A stretch of DNA of 64,000 nt, taken from assembly GCF_037975245.1 (NCBI RefSeq), contig NC_092573.1, positions 20,167,765-20,231,764 of the forward strand. The letters are read 5' to 3'. Positions 1 to 10,304 of this stretch are shown in pieces (within the stretch, counting starts at the first letter, position 1; the number at the start of each line of letters is the position of its first letter). The notes beneath the pieces are model-generated. The model had not been told where the DNA came from. It searched no databases and saw only the letters and a list, made by a program, of their open reading frames with translations. The DNA comes from Apostichopus japonicus. Taxonomy: Eukaryota > Echinodermata > Holothuroidea > Aspidochirotida > Stichopodidae. Both the position numbers and the translations under genes were made by a program.

Positions 1-960
1 TGGATTTGCATATTGAACAATATATTTTTGGAAATTGGAATAGACATTCTATATCCATATCCATAACTTCAAACATGTTATAATAACCTTAATAATAATA
101 AAACGTTTTTATATAGGGCATTCCGTCCAAGACCACAATGCTGCAATGCACTGCACACAGAAAAAATATAATTATACAAAACATTACCCATATTGCAAAT
201 ATAAATGCTAATTCAGAGTTGATTTTTTAATTTTTTTTTAATAATCGAATAAATTTTGCAATAATCAAAAGTTCAATTTCCTCTCAAATGTTACCTAAAT
301 CTTCCAAAAATATCTATACCCACCCATATCACATACGAGCAGTCAGCCCAATGATTTAATTTGATTTCGGGACAATCAAGGAAAGTCAACAGACTTGAAT
401 ATAATTTCAAAATTAGGCCCTATATCCCCTCCACTAAGGGGCCCATGATACTGTACCAATTTCCCTTTGTTGAACACAGACACTTGTTTGTACCAAATGA
501 AGTACTTCACAGCCATAATTTATGCAATCTACCGTCAATACACAGCCTGTCTCGTTATCATCTGAGCACTTGATTGTGTTCATCCATGATCATATCTGGC
601 AGTCTGGGTTATCTGTGGTACAGGGTCTTTCACAGGGTCCATCCTGATCCTTATTCTACTGAACTTAACTGAACTCTGAGGGGATTCTAGCAGGCAATTT
701 CTAGAATTGTTCAATTTGTTTAGGCATGATAGGCCTCATGGCATACCGGTGTATGTGACAAGGATTTTTCTCCCTGAAAATACAACCCCCCCCCCCCCAG
801 ATTTACTGAAATTGCTTTGATACTTGATTGAGACTCTATTTTATAAGGAACTGCTTGATTTCAGAGAATATGCTGACCACAAATTCAACTTTTCCTGCAA
901 AGAATTAGAAAAGTGATTTAAATCAGTGATTTAAAAAAAACCACTGATTTAAATCAGCAT
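1..960. other. AT-rich stretch without a recognised gene
   Basis: Nothing with coding character was seen on either strand. The only structure is a small inverted repeat near the right edge: two copies of TGATTTAAATCA (914-925 and 944-955), each itself palindromic, separated by an A-rich spacer. Such motifs are common in small inverted-repeat elements. No family can be assigned. Confidence 0.4.
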
Positions 961-999
961 AATTTAAAATCACACAACCTTCTGCTAGTAAGTCTTAAC

Positions 1000-1400
1000 A
1001 AGGTCCTAAATTTACATATAGATTTAGCATTTCAAACATGTGGTGGTAGTTGGTTTCAGAGTTTAGCAGCTGCTGAAAAAAGAACTCTCACCGTAAGTAA
1101 TGGTGCTGACATTTGTACAATAAGTGTTGTAGCAGCATTTGACCTGAGAATATGTACCGGTTCATTGATATTGAGAAGTTTACATAGATAGTATGGAGCA
1201 AGTTTATTTAATATTTTGTAGGTCAAAAGCATTAACTTACACATGATACGCTTCTTCACTTGTAACCAGTGGAGATTTACAAGGATGGGGGTTATGTGTT
1301 CACACTTCCTAGATAAGGTAACCAACCTGGCAGCTCGTACAACGCTGGAGCTTATTTGGCAGTCCATAAATGAGTCTGTTGCAAGAGTCAAGATGTGAAG
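1000..1400 (-). mobile_element. Decayed LINE, 3' end of reverse-transcriptase ORF
   Basis: The minus-strand reading contains ARLVTLSRKCEHITPIL, then LHWLQVKKRI, LLTYKILNKLAPYYL and, after an in-frame stop replacing the usual Trp, NQLPPHV. This order (ARL-HITP-LHWLPV-RI-LLTYKALNGLAPxYL-LRS-WNxLP) is the familiar C-terminal tail of the polymerase ORF of many CR1/L2/Rex-type non-LTR retrotransposons. The stop in the LWNQLP block and further stops after it show a dead 5'-truncated copy. The clade cannot be fixed from this tail. Confidence 0.7.
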
Positions 1401-1679
1401 AGACAAATGCGTGCACTAGCCTTTTAGTGCTACCACAGTCTGAGTATGTACGGATGCGCCATATTTTCCTCAGACTGTATGATGCAAAACGTTAATGTCT
1501 AATGAAGGTGTTTATTTTTCACTACCATACATCTGAATGGTTATACCCCCTTACCAAGACATATTTTGCATCCACCCCTGCCTCAGACTTTGCTCGTAGT
1601 CCATTTTGAAGACCCAGCACATACCTGGGTGATGATCACTTGAATAGTGAATTACAGATTGAATTGTTACTAATGTACC

Positions 1680-2513
1680 TTAACGGGCACCCTCGTCCTT
1701 CTCCATGGATGTATCTATGACAGTGGGATGCTTCATCTTCAAAGTGCAGCGGATTATGGCATCTCCATACTTGGAAAGCCCTTCACCAAGCAACTGTGCC
1801 ATTGTCGTCTTTCCTTCAAGTCGCTTTAATTCAAGTAGTATCTATGGTTAAATGAGATCAATTAGATATTATACAGTACATATGGTAAATTCACCTGAGA
1901 AGTAAAGAGATCGCTTAGGACTAACACATATTCGGGATTATGTTCAGAGACGTAGATTGAGACGGTTTAGACATGTCGAAAGGGATGGAAGATGCGAATT
2001 GGTAAAGAAGTAGAGAGAGACTACTGTAGCTGGTCAATGTAGGAGCAGTAGGCTCCCCAAGTCTTGGGATGAGGACATGAGGTTTTGCGGAGTGATCTTG
2101 CTGATAAAGGTATAGATCGGGCTCTAGCTCAGAATAAAACAAAATGGTTTCTTTTTAAGGGGAACATCCCCCCTACAAATTCCCAATAGCGGTATCAGCA
2201 AAAAAAGTGTGGGAATCCTGCAATCGCGCTGCTTAGCGCAACACTGTCTTGAATTGATTTTTGAAAAACAAAGTCGTGGTTCGAACAAGTGGTGGGCATA
2301 AAGTGAATATATTCAAATGTCCATAACTTTTGAAACCACAAGATTGAATTTTACTTTTACGCAGACTACTGTATAATAAATAATATCTACAAAGACATAT
2401 TCATACAGTACCTCTTCATCTTCAAATAGCCAAGGATAGACTTTCTTAACCACTTCGCTAGTAGCATCCTCTTCCACAATTAAACGACGTCTATCTGCCA
2501 ATGTGATAGACAT
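1680..2513 (-). CDS. C-terminal two-exon fragment of SAMD3-like uncharacterised multicopy family
   Basis: Two minus-strand exons join in phase 0: 2513-2412 (ending in FEDEE, donor GTACTG) and 1841-1680 (starting ILLELKRLEG, acceptor ccatag, ending in a TAA stop). The block 'ADRRRLIVEE...VVKKVYPWLF..E|ILLELKRL' resembles the RR-x(n)-YPxLF-x(n)-LxEFxRL segment of a large uncharacterised protein family, often labelled SAMD3-like, found in many copies in fish and invertebrate genomes. The function of that family is not known. Upstream exons were not found, so the start at 2513 is arbitrary. A broken relative lies at 61.9-63.6 kb with an intron at the corresponding place. It may be a pseudogene. 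The family link is from memory. Confidence 0.45.
1921..2165 (+). mobile_element. Decayed LINE fragment (second family)
   Basis: The plus strand reads RRRLRRFRHVERDGRCELVKK, a stop, a block ending PKSWDEDMR, then after a frameshift DLADKGIDRALAQNKTKWFLFKGN. This matches the well-known tail RRRLRWFGHVERMD...W.DVV..DL...GLDR.LAQDR..WR of a group of non-LTR retrotransposon polymerases. Stops and a frameshift show a dead copy. It sits across the intron of the minus-strand fragment at 1680-2513. Confidence 0.65.
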
Positions 2514-5500
2514 ACAACTTTTGTTATTTGTTCACATCCCTAATGTTCATGTGCATATTTTGTACAGCATGTGGGTAAACATGTACGGTACGATACCAGT
2601 CACAATTCAACTATTTAATCACATCCCATTACTAAAATGTACAGTAGAAATGGAAGTGAAATTACTATGCAGTGATACAGAAGCCTGAATGCATTTGATA
2701 CCTGTATAAAAAAGAAACATGTGCAAACGTTAATCAATCCGCTATGGTAGCTACATTTTCATTTGTCAAGTGTACAATGATAACCAAATACATTTATGTT
2801 TGAAATTGTAGTATTTCCAAAAAGTTGAATGAAACACCCCGTAAAAGATGTCCTATTTTATTTCCAATGGAATTAGGGTTAGCCTAGGGGGATCAACTGC
2901 GGTTCACGGTACCACAGGTAAAGCGAGGAATATTCCATCTTGAAAAAAGCCTAGTCCAAGGATATATGACTCCCTACAAACAGCTACAACAAATTAAACA
3001 CCCACCCACCTTTGTTCTGAATCGGAACTGTTTTGTACAAACTTAAAAAATAGCAGAAAAAACTGTCGCTAGAATAAATAACAAATTTTAGCCAAAAATT
3101 CCGGACAAGTCAGTGCAATTGTCCAGAAATATTCCCCCTCTATATTACTGACAACTAGGCCTATAAATTGATATGACACAGCTGTGGCAGCAATAGGCTG
3201 TTAGATTTCTCCAAGGTCCCCAATGTTTATTTTGGAAGGGGGAGTGTATTCTCCTGTGAATTGTTAACGGGATTGTTGGATAGGATGGTCAGTGGACAAA
3301 CTGGTAATAAAAGATTGGCGTCATGCTCAGTTGATGTTTCGTATGAAACATAGGCCTAGCCTCTGTATTTTAAAAAAACTATTTAGGGCTAGGCCTGGGG
3401 GGGGGGGGCTATAGGGCCCTAGGAATAATCAGCTTATTTAGTGTCACAGTTTCGCACGCAACTACACAATCCCATACACACTAGTCTAGTTAATTCGTTA
3501 TCTTAGGGTGACCCTAATTGGAGGCTAACCCTAACTCAAACCTAATCTAGGTATAAATAATATGGCCTAGGACCTAAGCCTAGGCTATGTCCCCCCTGAA
3601 AGTGCAGGAGAAACACTGCTGTGAATTTATCCCCCTAAAATATTTCAAGAATAATATAGCCAAGGTCCTATCCCCCTAAGGCTTAAGTTTCTTATACAGA
3701 TTATAAATATTAAGTTTAATTTAGGTTTGTTATTTTGTAAAGAAATGATCCATTGCAAACATGAGAAACGCGTGAATACCGGGGCCACCATGATACTGTA
3801 AATATACGGAGGCCTACTGTTACGATAAACTGTGCTGTACAACTACTGTACTACAACTACAAGGCAGCTTAACGTCATTAGGTTTAACGTTAGGCAATTC
3901 GCCTATAGCTACTGCATGATAGGCCTAGCCTAGGACCTAGATCTTAGCTTGTTCGTACACAAGTTGGAATAATCGAAAATACACACTTTATGGTCTAATA
4001 TACTATATACTTTTTAAGTGACTAACAAACGACACTGGCCAAAGAAAACTGGTCTAATATACTTTGCAATGGTTACTGACAATATCACTGGATGATAATA
4101 TTTTTTTGATTTTTCGTACCGTAACCGTCTGGCTGCTAACTCCCTGCTGTACGTTCCTTGCTCGTCGTGTACGTATGTGTACAATGTACTATAGTTCAGT
4201 GCAGTACGCTAGGCCGTACCGTGACGCTACAATTGTTAATATTTTCCCGCGCTTTTTCATATGACGAATATATCAACCTGATTGACTAGTGAGTTTCGTC
4301 CCAGTGCTGACATTTATTGTAGGACCAGATTAAAATAGAACTGTGACCATTATGTTCTGGTCAGGCGACCTTTTGGGTTAGTCGTGAAGGCATCTCTACC
4401 AAGATTATGGCGGGATAATCGTTGACTAACGTAAACCAGTCGATATGACTAGACTTAAGCCTCGCTTGACTAGATTGTGTTTAGAGTGTTGAAACAACCT
4501 CGGTTCCCGTCCTATAATGAGATTTACGCACGGATGAAATTCCATATTGGCTAGGCAACTCTCGTAGACCTATGAAGTACAATTACCATAATTGCCAATC
4601 TTACCCACTGTGTGTTGGGGAAATACGGCTACAATGAAGTTTGAACTCTTTAAGTTCGTTACCTTTTACCTCTACAATTATCCTTTTTTTGTGCTTGCCC
4701 TATCCCGTACCCACCCTCCGTTGCGAAGGAAGTTAGGTTGATGCGATCTCTCCCTCTGTAAAGATGATTATGAATGCAATACAGTGACCGAATACAACAT
4801 GCAACATATACGGAGGATTAAATAGCAGCAATCACAACAAAAACATGATTAACATCTTTTACAAATGGAAGACTTGTTACTTTTTCTTCTCCTTTTATTT
4901 TGTTTTGTTTTGTAGCAACGCACAACGCCTCATTTATGTGATGAACATCTAACTATGTATCTGTTTTAATGATTGATATAATCGCGAGTTCCTGCTTGCA
5001 TGAGGATCTTAAATACAAACTTTATGAAATTAATTGCCTTTTGAATGTCGAATTGCCTAAATTTTATGCGGGACATAATATACTATGAAGTATTTGCAGA
5101 CATTCTGTACCAGGACATTTTGTCCGGACGGACTATATTTGCTGTGAGGTTGGGACACAATTTTCAGCAGAAAGTATCCGACAGGACTAACTATTCTGGT
5201 ACAGAGTGTCTCCGCGGACACTTTGTACAGGGGGACACTCTGTACTGTCACACCGACATGCTTGCAGCCACCGTCCACTGAATACGTGGCCGGATGAGGC
5301 GCTATTCTCCTAAAAATAAATCTACGGATCCCTTTAAAAGCTATGTAACTATTTTATATTAAATAACACCCTGTTTCAAGCTAGCGCAATCCTTAAAAGC
5401 CGTTTAAAATGGGTTATTTGTGGTAAGCCAAGCAAAACATTCAAAGAGTCATTCGGTTATAAGGGTTTGCAGGAACTTAATTAAACTCATTGTTTGACAT

Positions 5501-6227
5501 AAATGTGTTGGCAAAGATTTACACAATCTACACCAAAACAAGCATCATATTCGTTGCAATGCCAGGGACATACAAGCCAGCAAGCCATAAGATAACATTT
5601 TAATATACATAGAATTCAATCTATATCACTTTTGCAAGAAAACAAAAGAAAACCAGTACCAATATGGTCCCTTATAAGCAACAGTGATGTAGGAAATTCT
5701 CATACCGGATAGAAGGTAGTTTCAGAAACTGAGTGATTCTTAAGAACTTTGTTTGAGATTCACAAAAATATATACCCGTATGCTGTTTTGATAACTTCAG
5801 GAACAAAATTAACTTTGATATGCCGTGGATCGTTAAAAACCACTGCTCTCGGTCTAGCTAGGGTATTAACTATCAGAACTGCAGTGAGGAGCTGACGTCA
5901 CCATCAAGTTAGCCGATACGCATATTCCAGAAATTAAGTATATTTAACGATACATATCTTGGAATATACTGGAATAGTTACAGAACCAATATTTGACTCA
6001 AAGTTGTCTGTTTTCTTTGTAGTGTAACATATCAAGACTAAAATTCTGCCTTATTGATTATTTAATTATTTAAGTGAGTTATCAAGTTACAGCAAACTCT
6101 ATCTGTCGATATTTCTCCCATGATTGATACCGGGGATAATTTTTAAGAAAAGTCACACAGGAGAGAACCTGGGCAAGAAAACCAAGCTACCGAACGTCTG
6201 ATCCACTCTCAACCCCAGTCCCCTTGC
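2514..6227. other. 3.7 kb without a recognised gene
   Basis: No exon with family resemblance was seen. Around 4987-5016 the plus strand carries GTTCCTGCTTGCATGAGGAT, which closely matches the 3' part of the tRNA-derived SINE at 39.4 kb, so a SINE tail fragment is likely. At 5098-5250 there are short inverted and direct repeats of GGACACTxTGTAC. The rest is AT-rich with G/C homopolymer runs. Confidence 0.4.
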
Positions 6228-6235
6228 ATCGAGAC

Positions 6236-6590
6236 CAAGGGCGTAGGAACCGGGGGGCTGGGGGGGGCGCCAGCCCCCAGTGAAAAATATGGGGGGCGGA
6301 AGTATCGTTCCGCCCCCCCCCGCTCCGCAAGTCAGAAAACCCCTTTTCATTTCCAAATGAGAAAAAATGTCATTTGGAGCACCAAATTGCATCTAAGGCC
6401 AGGTGAAAATGCAAAATTCTTTACAAAATGGAGTGGGTGTTGAAGTGTGCTATATTGCACCAAATTGCATCTGAGGCCACCTGGAAATGCAAAAAAATTC
6501 CAAAGGGGAGGGGGCACCCCCTTAGACCCCTCCCCCAGGCCCGCCATCAGTCTTCAGCCCCCCACTCAAAAGTACCTTCCTACGCCACTG
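6236..6590 (+). mobile_element. hAT-like non-autonomous element, copy 1 (CAAGGGCGTAGG...CCTACGCCACTG)
   Basis: A 355-bp element with imperfect terminal inverted repeats (CAAGGGCGTAGGA against CAGTGGCGTAGGA). It is flanked by a perfect 8-bp target duplication, ATCGAGAC, at 6228-6235 and 6591-6598. CA...TG ends and 8-bp duplications are hAT hallmarks. It has no transposase ORF, so it would need one in trans. Inside are long G and C runs and two diverged direct repeats of an 'ACCAAATTGCATCT' block. Full-length relatives lie at 35485-35855 (same strand) and 51480-51911 (opposite strand). Confidence 0.85.
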
Positions 6591-7249
6591 ATCGAGACTG
6601 TGACTGTGTTCGGGTGACTGATTGTCAATATTGTATCTTCTGACTATACATGCTCTCCTTCCCACTGCCCCCCTACCCCTCACCCAAAAGAAAAAAAAAA
6701 ACAAGCAGGGCTACCCTATTAAGTGCAAATTGCAAATCATGCAGCTTTGCCCAATATCTACTATCTGACACAAGACCAGAAAACACAAGGTTAGAATTTC
6801 AGTGATGGTTAAGATATAAAAACTGAATGTATAACGTCAGTGCTATCTGAACGAATCCAGAGACGTTTGGAATGGTATTGACATGTGGTGTGAGGGTGTA
6901 CTTAAGTTATGTTTAGTTTTAATATGACACAAGTAAATCAATGTAACTGTAGGCCAATTGAGTAATATTCCCGGTTTCATGAACTCATTAATGCCAGATG
7001 TAAATGCAAGCTAGATTTTCTAACTAATCGACGATGACTCAGTGTTATGTTGATAATGATCAGTCGTTTCGTGAATATTTACAATTGTTTCCATCTATGC
7101 TCTGATGCCTATTATTGCACCCGACAGGAACAGTAGTTACTGTACTAGCTATGAGTATCGAGTGCAGTGGCTGCTAATCAGGAAGTTGTTACATACGGGC
7201 TCAATAGCTGCTCATCCTCAACCGTAAACCAGGCTTCGGCATATCGACT

Positions 7250-7715
7250 CAAAAACGCCCCCCGGGTAAGAAAAAAGGAGAGAAAAAAAAGAGGGAAGAA
7301 GAATGGAAAAAAAGAGGGGAAAAAAGAAGAAGAAGGGAAAAGAAAAAGAAGAAATAAAGAAAAAGGAGGAAAGGAGGGAGTAGAAGATAGCTAAGACCTC
7401 GGGCGAGAGAAAGAGGAACAGTGACATCATTACAGCGCTTCTCCCTATTATATACACAGGGTAGCAGTGACGGATCGAGGATTTCGGAAGGGGCGTGTGC
7501 CTCACCCTACCCAATACACCGACAACCCCATTTTTTACGTTTCCATTTTTCCTCTCTGACTAAGGTATATATAATTGGTCTATCATTACGCGTGTGTGTG
7601 TATGTACGCCTTAAACAATTGTACAATATTGTGCTCTGATACCAACTGTGGCTGGTTTTGAACTCGACTGAGTCGTCGGGGAACATGACGCATTTCGGTA
7701 CGGTATTATTAGACC
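7250..7715 (+). repeat. Dispersed repeat with polypurine block, copy 1
   Basis: The segment runs from CCCCCCGGGTAAGAAAA through a 130-bp A/G-only tract, then CAGTGACGGATCGAGGATTT and a CGACTGAGTCGTCGGGGAAC-like end. The same series appears inverted at 58975-59420 with about the same order and spacing, so this is an interspersed repeat. The CAGTGACGGATC stretch at about 7466 could be the terminus of a nested element, but no partner end was found. There are no coding features. Confidence 0.6.
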
Positions 7716-8620
7716 AGTATATATATGACCAGTATATATATGCGAACTGTACTAGACCTATTTCCTTCGATGCAACACTACCATCCGGAGATAAAATTTT
7801 ATACACCCGACCTGACTGCTATAATTGTTACCCCAAACCTTTTACCGTAACTCTTGCAATGAATGTAAAAATAAATTCCGCATGCGATTTGAGAATTGAG
7901 TAGGGGCCTACATCTCCTGAGAATAGCATGTAGTGGACCCAAGGGCGTATCATGGGCGGGGGGGGGGGCGGACGCACACACCACTTATTGAGATTGTTTC
8001 CATCTGCATGAAAACGCGCGCCCGCAACCCAACGCCCCACCCCTCTAATCGCTTCCCGATGAGTTACGAAACCATAATGACCTTCGCCCGTAGTACCAAG
8101 ATATTGATAAAATACGGCAAGACACCACTTCATCGATAACAAGTGATCGGGTTATGTATTAGTGACGTTTAGAGGTCGTGCATAGACCTACATGGAGTGT
8201 GACCACTCCCGATTTTGCAATTTCCCAAGATCAGGCCCCGCAAAAAATCCCAAGAAATCCCAAGGACACTGTACTGTATGGATATCTAGCAATATCTAGC
8301 GATATCTAGGAATGAAACTCCCAAGATCTTCTCTAAACTGAAGGCAGATAGAGAATCGAAGCCTTGAACTTGAAACTGTGCGTCTTTCGAAATGAAAAGA
8401 AGGTGGGACACAGCAGCGTAACTCCTATGGGCTCGGACCGTGCTGAGCCGGGGCCGCCCCGACCAAAAGGCGGCCCGCTATACTGATGCACAGAAAAAGG
8501 GTACCTATTAAAATAGGGAGGGCCCGTTTTACTGGGAAAGAAAAACTCATGCAAGACTGAGCAAGACGCCGGGATACGGAATATGGACATCGTGATCATG
8601 GGCTCATTGGGTATTAATGT

Positions 8621-8997
8621 CAGTGGCGGAGCGTCCATACAGTCAGGGGGGCGGATGCCCCCCTGACGGACTCACATGGACTGCTGGCGCCCTTTTCAGC
8701 TCTTTACCACTTTTTACTTATTCGCGTTAACTTTTTTATTGCGCTATCATCTACCTATTGACATTTGTCACATTTTGTTGGTGTAATTTGGCGATGACAC
8801 CTATTTATTTTTCGTTTATCTGCAAATTAGCCAGGTCCGGAAAGGGTCATTTCCGGCGATCTAGGGAGTGTCTTTCTCAAAAAAGTTCTGTACGCTACGC
8901 GCCAACCTGTGGTGGTGCTTCGCTTAGATAGTGTCGAAAGCGCCCCTACAGACCATTCTCGCCCCTACTGACCAATACCCCTATAGCTCCGCCACTG
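8621..8997 (+). mobile_element. hAT-like non-autonomous element (CAGTGGCGGAGC...GCTCCGCCACTG)
   Basis: A 377-bp element with a perfect 12-bp terminal inverted repeat (CAGTGGCGGAGC). It is flanked by a perfect 8-bp target duplication, ATTAATGT, at 8613-8620 and 8998-9005. It carries at about 8845-8935 the internal core (TTTCCGGCGATCT ... GTACGCTACGCGCCAAC ... GCTTAGATAGT) shared with elements at 14947, 32313, 33318, 57537 and 58749. There is no transposase ORF. The intact ends suggest a fairly recent insertion. Confidence 0.88.
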
Positions 8998-9204
8998 ATT
9001 AATGTATGTATCGAACTAGTTGTTTTATTTATTATTATAATGAAAACAAAGTATATACCCAATTCTAGCCAATGTTGTACTGAGTACAACATCGAGACAT
9101 GATTTATTTGAAAATATTCCATAATGCGATCATGTACGCATAATGCGTACAGCAAGTCATCGGTCTCTGAAATTATTTCTACGGTACCACTTTGACCTAA
9201 CAAA

Positions 9205-9239
9205 TTTTGGCGGGAAATAATTGTAACGAAACAGCCAAT
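9205..9239. promoter_or_regulatory. Candidate TICRR promoter: E2F site plus CCAAT box
   Basis: TTTTGGCGGGAAA at 9205-9217 fits the E2F consensus (TTTSSCGC and its TTTGGCGGGAAA form), and GCCAAT at 9234-9239 is a CCAAT box. They lie 18 bp apart and about 300 bp upstream of the TICRR start codon. E2F plus CCAAT is the usual arrangement in promoters of animal G1/S replication genes. No clear TATA box was seen. The location fits, but use in vivo is inference. Confidence 0.6.
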
Positions 9240-9533
9240 TCATTATTATATGCCAACATAAGAATACCGAAAGTGACATTTTAGGGTATTGAGCCGTCCC
9301 GGTTTATTTTCTACTATATATAAAATGAATATGAAGCTTCATATTTTACCTTACATGTAAAAATAAATTTGTAATCGAGCCCTCTCAAATATAGTTAAAC
9401 ATAACGACTGTTCTGCACTCTTAATGTATTTTAAACTGTAAATGTTCTGCACTGAACGAGTGGATTTAAATTTTAAAAACAAATTATCGACACAGACCAC
9501 CAAAACTACATTATAGCGTATTAAACATCCACC

Positions 9534-10304
9534 ATGGGAGATGAGAGCATCCAGAAACAAAGTATTCAGGTTGTATTTTTGATAGACACTCTTCAGTTTT
9601 ATGAAAATCGAGAGAATGAAAAGTCATTGAACAAGGCCTATCGCGCAATCAGTACCAGCGTATTACGAGTATTGACTTACTTTGTCAACAGGCAGGATTG
9701 TGATAAAGCGAAATTTGCATGGGGTTGTCAATTCTTCAGAATTCCATTGAATACACATTTTTATAGAAAGCGATCGATGTTTAGGGAATTTACGCGCAAT
9801 GCCTTCTTTGATTTTGAAAAACAACTCGAAGAAGAGATAAATATTGCATCTGGTAAGTCCAGTGGTAAATCAAAACAGAAACAGAAAGGAGGATTTGAAG
9901 TTTCTCCAGCATTTTCACTGAAGTATGCGTTACATGATGCTTGTCTGGAATATCGATGGGATGAACTTATTATTTCTTCGCCACAGAAAGCCTCTAAGTC
10001 ACGAAGGGAAAGATCGAATGTTAAGAAGGATGAACATGACCAACAACAAACTAAATTTGTGTTTGCATTTCTCCCTTGTCCAATCTCATTGTATGATTTA
10101 GAACAGTTTTGTGAACACAAATCAAATTTCAGTACAAGTTATCTTAAGAAGACTCTAATAAACACAGGGAAACAAGAATCACATCTGTTTGATCTCCTCA
10201 AGGCATCCCTGTTTTGGTTGGATACTAGGAACCTTTGGGAATCAAAACAAATATTAACAGTCACTCAGTCAGACTTGGATAGTGCTTGTCACCAGAGTGA
10301 TGAG
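9534..10304 (+). CDS. TICRR: TICRR exon 1: N-terminal domain
   Basis: This exon encodes residues 1-257 and ends in phase 0 at a consensus donor (GAG|GTAAGT). It matches the N-terminal region of vertebrate Treslin in order: 'VVFLIDTLQFYEN' (human VMLLLDT), 'VLTYFVN', 'FAWGCQFF' (human VHWAFKFF), 'FDFEKQLEEEI', 'YALHDACLEYRWDE' (human LLDYQWD), 'FVFAFLPCPIS' (human AVFLLAPCP) and 'FWLDTRNLWES' (human FYWVDTTEWSKLWES). This conserved N-terminal region is associated in vertebrates with MTBP binding and origin-firing function. A Lys/Ser/Gly-rich insert (about residues 106-117) is absent from human. Confidence 0.93.

Noticed and set aside
7167-7394. Lys/Glu/Gly-rich open stretch
   Set aside because: It translates a simple purine tract that is part of a dispersed repeat found inverted at 59 kb.
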